A DNA stretch of 64,000 bases, taken from the NCBI RefSeq assembly GCF_000591035.1, contig NC_022521.1:1302001-1366000 (forward strand), read 5' to 3'. Made by a program: the position numbers and the translations under genes. The stretch comes from Aeropyrum camini SY1 = JCM 12091 (lineage in GTDB: Archaea; Thermoproteota; Thermoprotei_A; Sulfolobales; Acidilobaceae). Below, piece after piece: positions 42,898 through 50,801 of the stretch. Within the stretch, counting starts at the first letter, position 1. Each line of letters begins with the position of its first letter. The notes beneath the pieces are model-generated. The model did no database searches, was not told the DNA's origin, and was given only the letters and a program-made list of their open reading frames with translations.

Positions 42898-45255
42898 TTG
42901 TCGCAGGGAAGGAAGTATATCGGTAAAAGGGTTAAGCGTAAAGAGGACCCCCGCTTCATAACGGGTAGGGGCCTATACGTCGACGACATTAAGCTCCCGG
43001 GCATGGTGTACGCCGCGTTCCTGAGGGCGGGCTACGCTCATGCAAGGATAAAGTCTATAGACACGTCGAAAGCGGAGAGGATGCCGGGGGTCATAGGGGT
43101 CTACACGGGAGAGTATTTCAAAGACAAGGTCGCACCCCTCACCACAGCCTGGGCGCTGGCTAACGCCGACTTGAAACCCGTTTTCTGGCCTGTTGTAGCC
43201 CAGGATAAGGTGAGGTTTACTGGCGATATTGTGGCCGTTGTCGTGGCCGAGGACCCGTACACAGCCTACGACGCTCTGGAGGCTATAGACGTCGAGTACG
43301 AGCCGCTTCCCGTTGTTGTGGATGTAGAGGAGGCTATAAAGCCCGGGGCCCCCCAGCTCCATGACGAGGCTCCAGGCAACATAGCCTTCAAATGGAGGTT
43401 CACGGGCGGGGAGAGCTTCGATAAGGTCGCCGAGAAGGCTGACATAGTTATCAAGCAGAGGATGATAAACCAGAGGCTCATACCAAGCGCCATGGAGACT
43501 AGGGGTGCGGTGGCCAGCTACAACAAGGGCCTCGAGGAGCTGACCCTGTGGGTTACCTCGCAGAACCCCCACGTGCACAGGCTCGTCCTCTCCGGCGTCC
43601 TGGGCCTGCCTGAGCATAAGATCAGGGTTATAGCCCCCGATGTGGGCGGGGGTTTCGGAAGCAAGATACCCGTCTACCCCGGCGAGGTCATAGTATCCAG
43701 GCTGGCTATGGATCTGGGGGTGCCCGTAAAGTGGGTTGAGACGAGGAGGGAGAACTTCCTGGGCACCATACACGGTAGGGACCATGTGGAGTACGTGGAG
43801 GCCGCGGCAACCAGGGATGGGAGGCTTCTTGGGATAAGGGTTAAGACCCTGGCCAACATGGGCGCCTACTTATCCACAGCCGCCCCTGGAGTCCCCACCA
43901 TACTCTTCGGCCTCATGCTCCAGGGCCCCTATAAGATCGAGTCTGTCGACGTCGAGGTTCTAGGTGTGCTGACCAACACGACCCCGGTAGACGCCTACCG
44001 GGGGGCTGGGAGGCCGGAGGCGACGTATATACTAGAGAGGGTTATGGACCTGATAGCTAGGAGGCTGGGCCTCGACCCTGCCGAGGTTAGGAGGAGAAAC
44101 CTCATCGATGAGGCGCCCTTCACTACCGTGACAGGCCTGGTCTACGACAGCGGCAAGTACAAGGAGGTGTTTGAGAAGGCGCTTCAGATAGCAGAGTATG
44201 AGAAGTGGAGGGAGGAGCAGAGGAAGGCTAGGCAGGAGGGCAGGCTGATAGGGATAGGTATATCCAGCTATATAGAGATGTGCGGCCTAGCACCCTCTAG
44301 GATAGCTAGGGCCACCGGCTTCGGCCTAGGCCTATACGAGAGCGTCACCATAAGGGTGCACCCAACGGGCAAGGTGAGCGTCTACACCGGCTCCCACCCG
44401 CACGGGCAGGGGGAGGAGACTTCCTTCGCCCAGATAGTGGCTGAGGAGCTTGGCATCCCTGTGGAGGATGTCGAGATAATACACGGCGACACTGACGAGA
44501 CGCCCTTCGGCCTTGGCACCTACGGCAGCAGGACAACGCCGGTGGGTGGTGGCGCCGTGGCCCTGGCCGCCAGGAGGATAAGGGAGAAGGCGAGGAAGAT
44601 AGCGGCCGCCATGCTCGAGGCTAGGGAGGAGGACGTTGTATTCTCCGAGGGCAAGTTCTACGTGAGAGGCCATCCCGAGAAGAGCGTGTCGTTCCAGGAG
44701 GTGGCCCTCGAGGCCTATCTAGCCGACAAGCTGCCAGAGGGCCTCGAGCCCGGGCTAGAAGCCACCACATTCTACGACCCCGAGAACTTCGTATTCCCCT
44801 ACGGCACCCACGTCTGCATAGTGGAGGTTGACAGGGAGACGTGGAAGCCGAAGATACTGAGGTATGTGGCGGTGGACGACGCTGGCGTGATAATAAACCC
44901 GATGCTGGCCGAGGGCCAGGTACACGGGGGAGTCGTCCAGGGCATAGCACAGGCCCTCTTCGAGTACGCGGTCTACGACGAGAGCGGGAACCTCCTCACA
45001 GCAGGGTTCAACGACTACATGATACCCACCGCCAAGGACCTCCCGAACATAGAGTCGTACTTCGTGGAGACGCCCTCACCCCACAACCCGCTGGGCGCAA
45101 AGGGTATAGGTGAGACGGGCACCATAGCATCCACGCCAGCCGTCGTGAACGCGGTGCTAGACGCCCTGGCCCACATGGGCGTGGAGCACATAGACATGCC
45201 CCTGACGCCCCACAACATTTGGAAGGCCCTTAAGGATAAGGGGGTGGTGAAGTAG
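42898..45255 (+). CDS. coxL: Molybdenum hydroxylase large subunit (CoxL-like, form II type)
   Basis: This is the catalytic subunit that binds the molybdopterin cytosine dinucleotide cofactor. It is 785 residues. PDVGGGFGSK (about 247-256), the active-site loop TPVDAYRGAGRPEATY (about 360-375), the Gln/Gly-rich SHPHGQGEETSFAQ and the late LGAKGIGETGT with the catalytic Glu (about 742) are visible. The loop is AYRGAGR, not the AYRCSFR of true CO dehydrogenase, so the copper-binding Cys is missing. It probably oxidises an aldehyde, purine or other small molecule. Confidence 0.93.
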   Translation: MSQGRKYIGKRVKRKEDPRFITGRGLYVDDIKLPGMVYAAFLRAGYAHARIKSIDTSKAERMPGVIGVYTGEYFKDKVAPLTTAWALANADLKPVFWPVVAQDKVRFTGDIVAVVVAEDPYTAYDALEAIDVEYEPLPVVVDVEEAIKPGAPQLHDEAPGNIAFKWRFTGGESFDKVAEKADIVIKQRMINQRLIPSAMETRGAVASYNKGLEELTLWVTSQNPHVHRLVLSGVLGLPEHKIRVIAPDVGGGFGSKIPVYPGEVIVSRLAMDLGVPVKWVETRRENFLGTIHGRDHVEYVEAAATRDGRLLGIRVKTLANMGAYLSTAAPGVPTILFGLMLQGPYKIESVDVEVLGVLTNTTPVDAYRGAGRPEATYILERVMDLIARRLGLDPAEVRRRNLIDEAPFTTVTGLVYDSGKYKEVFEKALQIAEYEKWREEQRKARQEGRLIGIGISSYIEMCGLAPSRIARATGFGLGLYESVTIRVHPTGKVSVYTGSHPHGQGEETSFAQIVAEELGIPVEDVEIIHGDTDETPFGLGTYGSRTTPVGGGAVALAARRIREKARKIAAAMLEAREEDVVFSEGKFYVRGHPEKSVSFQEVALEAYLADKLPEGLEPGLEATTFYDPENFVFPYGTHVCIVEVDRETWKPKILRYVAVDDAGVIINPMLAEGQVHGGVVQGIAQALFEYAVYDESGNLLTAGFNDYMIPTAKDLPNIESYFVETPSPHNPLGAKGIGETGTIASTPAVVNAVLDALAHMGVEHIDMPLTPHNIWKALKDKGVVK

Positions 45256-46133
45256 TGTACCCGGCTAGCTTCGAGGTCCTCATACCCAGGAGCCTCGACG
45301 AGGCTCTGGATATGCTCGAGAAGTACGGGGAAAACGCTAAGGTACTGGCCGGAGGCCACAGCCTCATACCTATGATGAGGCTGAGGCTGGTGAAGCCGGC
45401 CTACGTGATATACATCGGCAGGATCCCAGGGCTCTCCTACATTAGGGAGGAGGGCGGCGAATTAAGGATAGGGGCGTTGACGACCCACAACGAGATCGAG
45501 GAGTCGAGCCTGCTGAAGGAGAAGAACCCCCTGCTCAGCGAGACGGCCTCCAAGATAGGGGACCTCCAGGTGAGGAACATGGGCACCATAGGGGGCAGCC
45601 TGGCCCACGCAGACCCCGCAGCCGACTACCCGGCGACCCTAGCCGCTCTCGAGGCCAGCGTCGTCCTCAAGAGCAAGTCGGGGGAGAGGGTCGTCAAGCT
45701 AGAGGACTTCATAATAGGCCCCTACATAACAGACCTCAGGCCCAACGAGCTCCTAGTAGAGATCAGGGCGCCGGCTCTCACAGGCTCCTTCGGAACAGCC
45801 TACGAGAAGCTGGTCTTCAGAGCCTCAGACTTCGCTATAGTGGGGGTGGCAGCCTTAGTACAGCTCTCCGGTGACGGGACTGCGGAGAAGGTGAGAGTGG
45901 GCTTGACGGGCGTCGACGAGAAGCCTGTCAGGGCTAGAGGCGTTGAGGAGGAGCTTGAGGGCAAGAAGCTCAGCGAGGACCTCATCGCCAGGGCGGCGGA
46001 GAGAGCCTCGGAGGGTATAAACCCGCCCACAGACATCAGGGCCTCCGCAGAGTATAGGAGGAGGATGGCTAGAGCCCTTACAAAGCAGGCTCTAACAAGG
46101 GCTTTCAAACGCGCTTCCAGGACACAAGGCTAA
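45255..46133 (+). CDS. coxM: Molybdenum hydroxylase medium subunit (FAD-binding)
   Basis: This is the FAD subunit that passes electrons to the acceptor. Its 292 residues have the FAD motifs AGGHSLIPMMRLRL (about 32-45) and GTIGGSLAHADPAADYP (about 111-127), then the C-terminal CO-dehydrogenase flavoprotein domain. GTG 45255 overlaps the last base of the coxL stop. It completes the S-L-M heterotrimer; this order differs from the M-S-L order of classical cox operons. Confidence 0.94.
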   Translation: MYPASFEVLIPRSLDEALDMLEKYGENAKVLAGGHSLIPMMRLRLVKPAYVIYIGRIPGLSYIREEGGELRIGALTTHNEIEESSLLKEKNPLLSETASKIGDLQVRNMGTIGGSLAHADPAADYPATLAALEASVVLKSKSGERVVKLEDFIIGPYITDLRPNELLVEIRAPALTGSFGTAYEKLVFRASDFAIVGVAALVQLSGDGTAEKVRVGLTGVDEKPVRARGVEEELEGKKLSEDLIARAAERASEGINPPTDIRASAEYRRRMARALTKQALTRAFKRASRTQG

Positions 46134-46255
46134 ACCCCCCGAGCCCCACGCTACACCCACATTTTTAACCTCGCATGCTCCTAACCCCTATCCATACTGG
46201 GGCTATAGAAGCTTCTAGCCCTGGGTTAAGCTACTGTATTCGAGGTTGGTGTTTG

Positions 46256-47149
46256 ATGGAGGGGGAGTGGGAGAGATTCCTGAGGCAGCTTACCCCGGAG
46301 AAGCTTGAGTATCTCCTCCGGAGCAGGGATTACATACCCAGCAAGGACCTCCTTATGGCCCTCTACCTGGCCCTGAAGCTTGGGAAGCCTCTTCTGGTCG
46401 AGGGGGAGCCGGGTAACGGTAAGACGGAGCTCGCCAAGGTTCTCGCCGAGGCCCTGGGAACAGAGCTGATAAGACTCCAGTGCTACGAGGGTATAGACGC
46501 CTCCCAGGCCCTCTACGACTGGAACTATCCTAAGCAGCTGCTTGCTATAAGGATGTTGGAGAGGAGTGGTGATGTGGAGAGTATAGAGCGGGAGATCTAC
46601 TCTGAGAAGTACCTGGTGAAGGGGCCGCTCCTAAGGGCGGTCACATACAGGGGGCCTAAGCCCCCCGTCCTGCTGATAGACGAGGTTGACAGGGCCGACG
46701 AGGAGTTCGAGGCTTTCCTCCTCGAGTTCCTCGCCGAGTTCCAGGTGACGGTGCCGGAGATAGGCACCTTCAGGGCGGAGAAGAGGCCTATAGTGATAAT
46801 CACCTCGAACAGGACACGGGAGGTTGGCGAGGGTCTCAGGAGGAGGTGTCTCTACGTCTACGTAACCTACCCGCCCAAGGAGAGGGAGGTGGAGATAGTT
46901 ATGAGGAGGGTGAAGGGTGTTGAGAGGAGGCTTGTGGAGAAGGCTGTAGACGTTGTGGCCAGGATAAGGGCGTCTGAGGCTGTTTTGAAGAAGCCGGGCG
47001 TCTCCGAGACCATAGACTGGGTGGAGGGGCTGAGGGCCCTCGGCTACAGGGATATAGACAGGAGGGCCCTAGAGGACACGGTCTCCTGCCTGTTCAAGGC
47101 CAGGGAGGACCTAGAGGCGGTCTCCCTAGACGACCTTCTAGGGGGCTAA
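46256..47149 (+). CDS. coxD: MoxR-type AAA ATPase (CoxD-like)
   Basis: This is an AAA+ chaperone of 297 residues from ATG 46256. Walker A GEPGNGKTEL (about 42-51), Walker B LLIDEVDRADEEFE (about 138-151), sensor 1 ITSNRTREV and an arginine finger region RRRCLYVYV are intact. CoxD relatives work with CoxE in inserting sulfur or metal into the Mo active site. The preceding TTTTTAACC (about 46161-46169) may be its own promoter. A frame extended to 46175 would cover the leader and is rejected. Confidence 0.9.
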   Translation: MEGEWERFLRQLTPEKLEYLLRSRDYIPSKDLLMALYLALKLGKPLLVEGEPGNGKTELAKVLAEALGTELIRLQCYEGIDASQALYDWNYPKQLLAIRMLERSGDVESIEREIYSEKYLVKGPLLRAVTYRGPKPPVLLIDEVDRADEEFEAFLLEFLAEFQVTVPEIGTFRAEKRPIVIITSNRTREVGEGLRRRCLYVYVTYPPKEREVEIVMRRVKGVERRLVEKAVDVVARIRASEAVLKKPGVSETIDWVEGLRALGYRDIDRRALEDTVSCLFKAREDLEAVSLDDLLGG

Positions 47150-47156
47150 CGCGGCT

Positions 47157-48242
47157 TTGCAGGCAGTAGGCCTGGAGGAGAGGGTTGTAGAGTTCGCCAG
47201 ACTCCTCCGGGAGAACGGGATAAGATGCACAGTCGCCGAATCCATAGACGCGGCCCTCGCCGCGAGCCTCGTAGGCACAGAGGACCTCGAGAGGCTGAAG
47301 CAGGCCCTCAGAGCGGCGCTGGCCAAAGACCCAGGTCGCCACAGGCTCTTCGACTACCTCTTCGACGTCTACTGGAGGGGGGCCTGGACGGCTATTCAGG
47401 TCCCAGGGAGGAGGGTCGCTGTCAAGGTGGAGGTTGAGGCGGGGAGCCCGGTTGAGAGGTTCCTAAGCATCTACAGCCCCGTGGACGCTAGCTGGGGCGA
47501 ACCCGGTGTTGACCTCCCCTCACCCAGCCAGGCCAGGGCTCTATACAGGAGCCTAGTCCTCCTCAGGAGGAGGCTGGGCTTGGAGGAGGGGAGAAGGCGG
47601 GTTCCTAGGAGGAGGGGTATGATCGACTTCAGAAGGTCTATGAGGAGGTCGCTCAGGACTTTCGGGGAGACCGTGAGGCTGGCCAGGTCTAGCAGGAAGA
47701 GGAGCAAGACCGACATACTAGTGCTGCTGGACGTGAGCAACTCTATGAAGGACTACTGGCCGTGGATACTGGGAATCCTAAACTCCCTCCGACGGCTACC
47801 GCCGGGCAGCTACGAGGCTTTCCTCTTCAGCACCAGGCTCGTTAGAGCCACCCCTCTGGTGGAGGCAGCCGGGGGGGCTGAGGACCTCAGGAGGTTTGTA
47901 TCCCGCGTGGAAGGCCTATGGGGGAGCGGCACCAGGATAAGCCAGTCTGTGGAGGAGCTGCTTGAGAACTACGGCCCCACGTTGCACAGGGGCGCCGCCG
48001 CCCTGGTGTTCAGCGACGGCTGGGACCTGGGCGACCTGAGACAGCTGGAGGCGGCTTTGGCCGAGTTGAGGCGGAGGGTTGGCTTCCTCGTATGGGTAAC
48101 CCCTGAGTCGCCGAGGAGGGACGCGGGGGGCGAGCCCTCGACTATGAGGGTAATACGGCGTCAAGCCCACCTCACCATAGACCTCGAGACCCTGCTTAAC
48201 ACCAGGAAGCTCCTAAGACTCCTCCCCAGACTCACCGGCTAG
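47157..48242 (+). CDS. coxE: vWA-domain protein (CoxE-like)
   Basis: This is the partner of the MoxR ATPase, 361 residues. The N-terminal half is helical and basic. The C-terminal vWA domain carries the MIDAS motif LLDVSNSMKD (about 189-198, D-x-S-x-S) and the later Thr and Asp ligands (GSGTRIS; VFSDGWDLGD). MoxR-vWA pairs are dedicated maturation machines. TTG start 7 nt behind coxD. The 3' end overlaps the convergent MobA-like gene by 30 bp. Confidence 0.9.
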   Translation: MQAVGLEERVVEFARLLRENGIRCTVAESIDAALAASLVGTEDLERLKQALRAALAKDPGRHRLFDYLFDVYWRGAWTAIQVPGRRVAVKVEVEAGSPVERFLSIYSPVDASWGEPGVDLPSPSQARALYRSLVLLRRRLGLEEGRRRVPRRRGMIDFRRSMRRSLRTFGETVRLARSSRKRSKTDILVLLDVSNSMKDYWPWILGILNSLRRLPPGSYEAFLFSTRLVRATPLVEAAGGAEDLRRFVSRVEGLWGSGTRISQSVEELLENYGPTLHRGAAALVFSDGWDLGDLRQLEAALAELRRRVGFLVWVTPESPRRDAGGEPSTMRVIRRQAHLTIDLETLLNTRKLLRLLPRLTG

Positions 48243-48905
48243 CCTAGAGCATTTTCTCGAAGCCCTATCCAGGTCCTCCGGAGTGTCTATGTCAAGGTGT
48301 AGCCCGGGGTCGTCAACCTCCACGACCTCCATGCGCCCCCTGTACTTCCCGAAGAGGCTCCTAACCCCGGTATCCCCCGAGAGCCTAAGCAGCTCGCCCC
48401 GCAGCCTGGAGTCCACGACTACGGGAGGGGCTATAGCCCCGCCAGCCATGGGGGCCGCTATAAGCGGCCTCCTGGCCATGTAGAGGGCGAGGACCCTGGC
48501 GACCGTGAGCCTAGAGACGAAAGGCCTGTCGCCGTTGAAGAACAGGTAGGCCCTGGCCCTGGGGGCGGCTTCAACCCCTAGCTTGACGGAGCTGCTCAAA
48601 CCCTTCCACGGCTCCCGGTTCACCACAACCCTGAAGAACCCCGGCCTCCCCGGAGGCCTCTCCCTCCCCAGGACCTCGGCTACCTCGCTGTTCGTAACAA
48701 CAACCGCACCCTCCAGAACACCCTCAAAACCCGCTACAAGCTCTAGAACGTGCCACAGAACCCTCTTCCCGCAGAGGGGTGCGAGCAGCTTGTTAAACCC
48801 CATCCTCCTCGAGAGGCCCGCAGCGAGCACTACGGCAAATACCCCTGACCTGGGCCTGAGCACGCCCGCCGCGGATAGTGCCATCAGGGTGTCGAGACCC
48901 TCCAT
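48213..48905 (-). CDS. MobA/MocA-like molybdopterin nucleotidyltransferase
   Basis: The product is 230 residues. The nucleotidyltransferase signature LAAGLSRRMGFNKLL (about 28-42) and FFNGDRPFVS (about 122-131, metal Asp) identify a MobA/MocA-type enzyme. In this setting it most likely attaches CMP to molybdopterin to make the cytosine dinucleotide used by CoxL-type enzymes; the nucleotide preference is inferred from context. It runs against the cluster and overlaps coxE by 30 bp. Confidence 0.88.
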   Translation of the reverse strand: MEGLDTLMALSAAGVLRPRSGVFAVVLAAGLSRRMGFNKLLAPLCGKRVLWHVLELVAGFEGVLEGAVVVTNSEVAEVLGRERPPGRPGFFRVVVNREPWKGLSSSVKLGVEAAPRARAYLFFNGDRPFVSRLTVARVLALYMARRPLIAAPMAGGAIAPPVVVDSRLRGELLRLSGDTGVRSLFGKYRGRMEVVEVDDPGLHLDIDTPEDLDRASRKCSRLAGESGEES

Positions 48906-48990
48906 GGCTCGCGACCCTTACCTCGAACTCATGGCCAGGTTAAGTAGTTCGGAAGCCTGCATATAACATAATTATTGAGGGGCTGGAGCA

Positions 48991-49437
48991 TTGAAGGTTA
49001 GGTATGAAGGCTCCTTCGAGGTCTCTAAGACTCCTGAGGAGGTTTTCGAGTTCCTCACCGACCCACGCAGGTTCTCCCGCGCCTTCCCAGGTTTCAAGTC
49101 CGTCGAGGTCGACGACGGAACGTTCACCATAGAGCTCAGGCTGAGCCTAGGACCTCTCCGCGGGGATGCGAGGGTTAAGGCCTCATTCGAGGACCTGGAG
49201 AAGCCTAGCAGGGCCACGGTGAGGGGCTCGGGCAGGGGCGCTGGCAGCACCCTCGACTTCACCCTAACCTTCACAGTAGAGCCCTCCGGAGGGGGCAGCA
49301 GGGTCAGCTGGGTTTTCGAGGGCAATGTAGGAGGCCTCGCTGCCAGCATGGGGGGCAGGGTGCTCGACAGCCTGGCAAGGAGGATGATAAACGACGTGAT
49401 AGCGGGGGTGAAGAGGGAGCTGGGCGAGGCGGGCTAG
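48991..49437 (+). CDS. coxG: CoxG-like SRPBCC protein
   Basis: The product is 148 residues of the SRPBCC/CoxG family. It opens KVRYEGSFEVSKTPEEVFEFL with the PRRFSRAFPGFKSVE segment typical of CoxG, and ends in a long helix (DSLARRMINDVIAGVKREL). CoxG has been proposed to recruit its enzyme to the membrane or to bind hydrophobic quinones. Here it supports membrane coupling of the Mo hydroxylase. TTG start with GAGGGG upstream. Confidence 0.88.
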   Translation: MKVRYEGSFEVSKTPEEVFEFLTDPRRFSRAFPGFKSVEVDDGTFTIELRLSLGPLRGDARVKASFEDLEKPSRATVRGSGRGAGSTLDFTLTFTVEPSGGGSRVSWVFEGNVGGLAASMGGRVLDSLARRMINDVIAGVKRELGEAG

Positions 49438-49526
49438 CCCCCTCACCCCAGGGTTTTACTCATGCTTATCACCCTTGGCCGCCCGTCTTGCTACACTGGG
49501 GCTAGGGTTTAGGTGGTGCGTAAAAG

Positions 49527-50423
49527 GTGGGAGGAGGCTACAGGTTCGACGAGGAGAGCCTCCGGGAGTTTGTGGATATGGTCAGCAGGCTTATGGAGGA
49601 GGAGAGGGAGTTCGTCATAGCCACCGTTGTCAGCGTGAGGGGCTCGGCGGCGGCGAGGGTGGGATCGAAGGGGGTTATACTACCCGACGGCACGGTAAAG
49701 GGGTGGCTTGGGGGGTGGTGTAGCGAGAACGCGCTGCTCACAGTAGCCCTCTCGGCCTTGAAGGAGGGGAGGCCGAAGCTTGTCAAGCTGGTCATGTCGG
49801 GCGAGACCCTTAAGCAGGTCTCCGAGGACGTTATAGAGGTGGGCACCCCATGCGGCGGAGAGGTGCTGGTCTACTTGGAGCCAGCCTACCCCAAGCCCCA
49901 TATACCGATATTCGGCCATAATGAGGTCACGAAGACCCTCTCCAGGCTGGCCCAGCTGCTCGGTTTCAAGGTCACCGTGGTCGACGCTGCAGCGAGGCCG
50001 GAGGACTACCCGGGGGCCAGGGTTCTCCCCTCCCTGGACGAGGCCGGAGTAAGGCTGGACCGCCACACATACCCGGTCCTCGCCACAATGGGCAGGACAG
50101 ACGTCGATGTGGAGATACTGCTCCGGATACTCGGCAAGCCTGTGGCTAGGGTCTTCCTAGTGGCTAGCGTGAACAGGGCGGAGGAGGTTCTAAGGAGGCT
50201 GGCGAGGAAAGGGGTGCCCCCGGAGCACCTGGAGAAGATAGAGAGCCCCGCGGGCATAGACCTGGGGGCCTCGACGCCGGAGGAGCTGGCCCTCAGCGTG
50301 CTGGCGGGCGTGGTAGCGGCTAGGAGGGGCGGTAGCGGCAGGCCGATGAGAGAGGTCAAGGGAGACCCCGTGGCCAAGGTGGTCAGAGAGCTTAGGAAAA
50401 AAGCCGAGGCTACCCCCTCTTAG
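49527..50423 (+). CDS. coxF: XdhC/CoxF-family molybdenum cofactor maturation protein
   Basis: The product is 298 residues. The N-terminal XdhC/CoxI domain has FVIATVVSVRGSAAARVG (about 32-49) and GWLGGWCSENAL (about 62-73), whose Cys is typical. The C-terminal part is the Rossmann-like XdhC domain (IPIFGHNEVTKTLSRLAQLL, about 129-148; GIDLGASTPEELALSVL near the end). XdhC proteins receive sulfur and load the sulfurated cofactor into the apoenzyme. The 3' end overlaps the convergent TusA-like gene by 14 bp. Confidence 0.92.
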   Translation: MGGGYRFDEESLREFVDMVSRLMEEEREFVIATVVSVRGSAAARVGSKGVILPDGTVKGWLGGWCSENALLTVALSALKEGRPKLVKLVMSGETLKQVSEDVIEVGTPCGGEVLVYLEPAYPKPHIPIFGHNEVTKTLSRLAQLLGFKVTVVDAAARPEDYPGARVLPSLDEAGVRLDRHTYPVLATMGRTDVDVEILLRILGKPVARVFLVASVNRAEEVLRRLARKGVPPEHLEKIESPAGIDLGASTPEELALSVLAGVVAARRGGSGRPMREVKGDPVAKVVRELRKKAEATPS

Positions 50424-50625
50424 TCACAACCGCCTCCCCACCGCCAAGACTCACGATCTCCACCATGCCGAGCTCGGAAAGCCTCTCCAGGGTAAGCCTA
50501 ACCTCCCCCTCCTGGCCCCCCTCATAGACAAACCTAATCCTATCACCAACCCTAGCCCTCCTCAGGGCTGTTACGATGGCTGCAAAAACGCCGCCACACC
50601 GCCTAGCCTCTGCAACTAGATCCAC
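50410..50625 (-). CDS. Small TusA-like (SirA fold) protein
   Basis: The product is about 71 residues from GTG 50625, which has GAGGTG six bases upstream; an in-frame GTG at 50664 would give 84. The layout beta-(Cys)-helix-beta-helix-beta (VDLVAEARRCGGVFAAIV, GDRIRFVYEG, LERLSELGMVEIVSLGGG) matches TusA sulfur carriers in length and pattern. The usual CPxP motif is CGGV here: the Cys is kept and both Pro are lost. Its place against XdhC suggests sulfur transfer to the Mo cofactor. The family call is by pattern only. Confidence 0.5.
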   Translation of the reverse strand: MDLVAEARRCGGVFAAIVTALRRARVGDRIRFVYEGGQEGEVRLTLERLSELGMVEIVSLGGGEAVVTKRG

Positions 50626-50801
50626 AACAGCACCTCTAGCAGCCAGGGTGCACCACCCCAGCACCCGGAGCAGAGCCTCGTACCGGGGGGTGCTGAGGAC
50701 CTCGCTGGCCCAAACACCCCCAGCCCACGATACTAGATATTATGCTGGGATCTTGTAAGCGTTAGACTGTATGGTCTTGCCCGGAGGGGCTGAGGGTCGG
50801 G

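Noticed and set aside
42898-45255. True aerobic CO dehydrogenase (form I)
   Set aside because: The active-site loop is AYRGAGR; the Cys that binds copper in CO dehydrogenase is absent.
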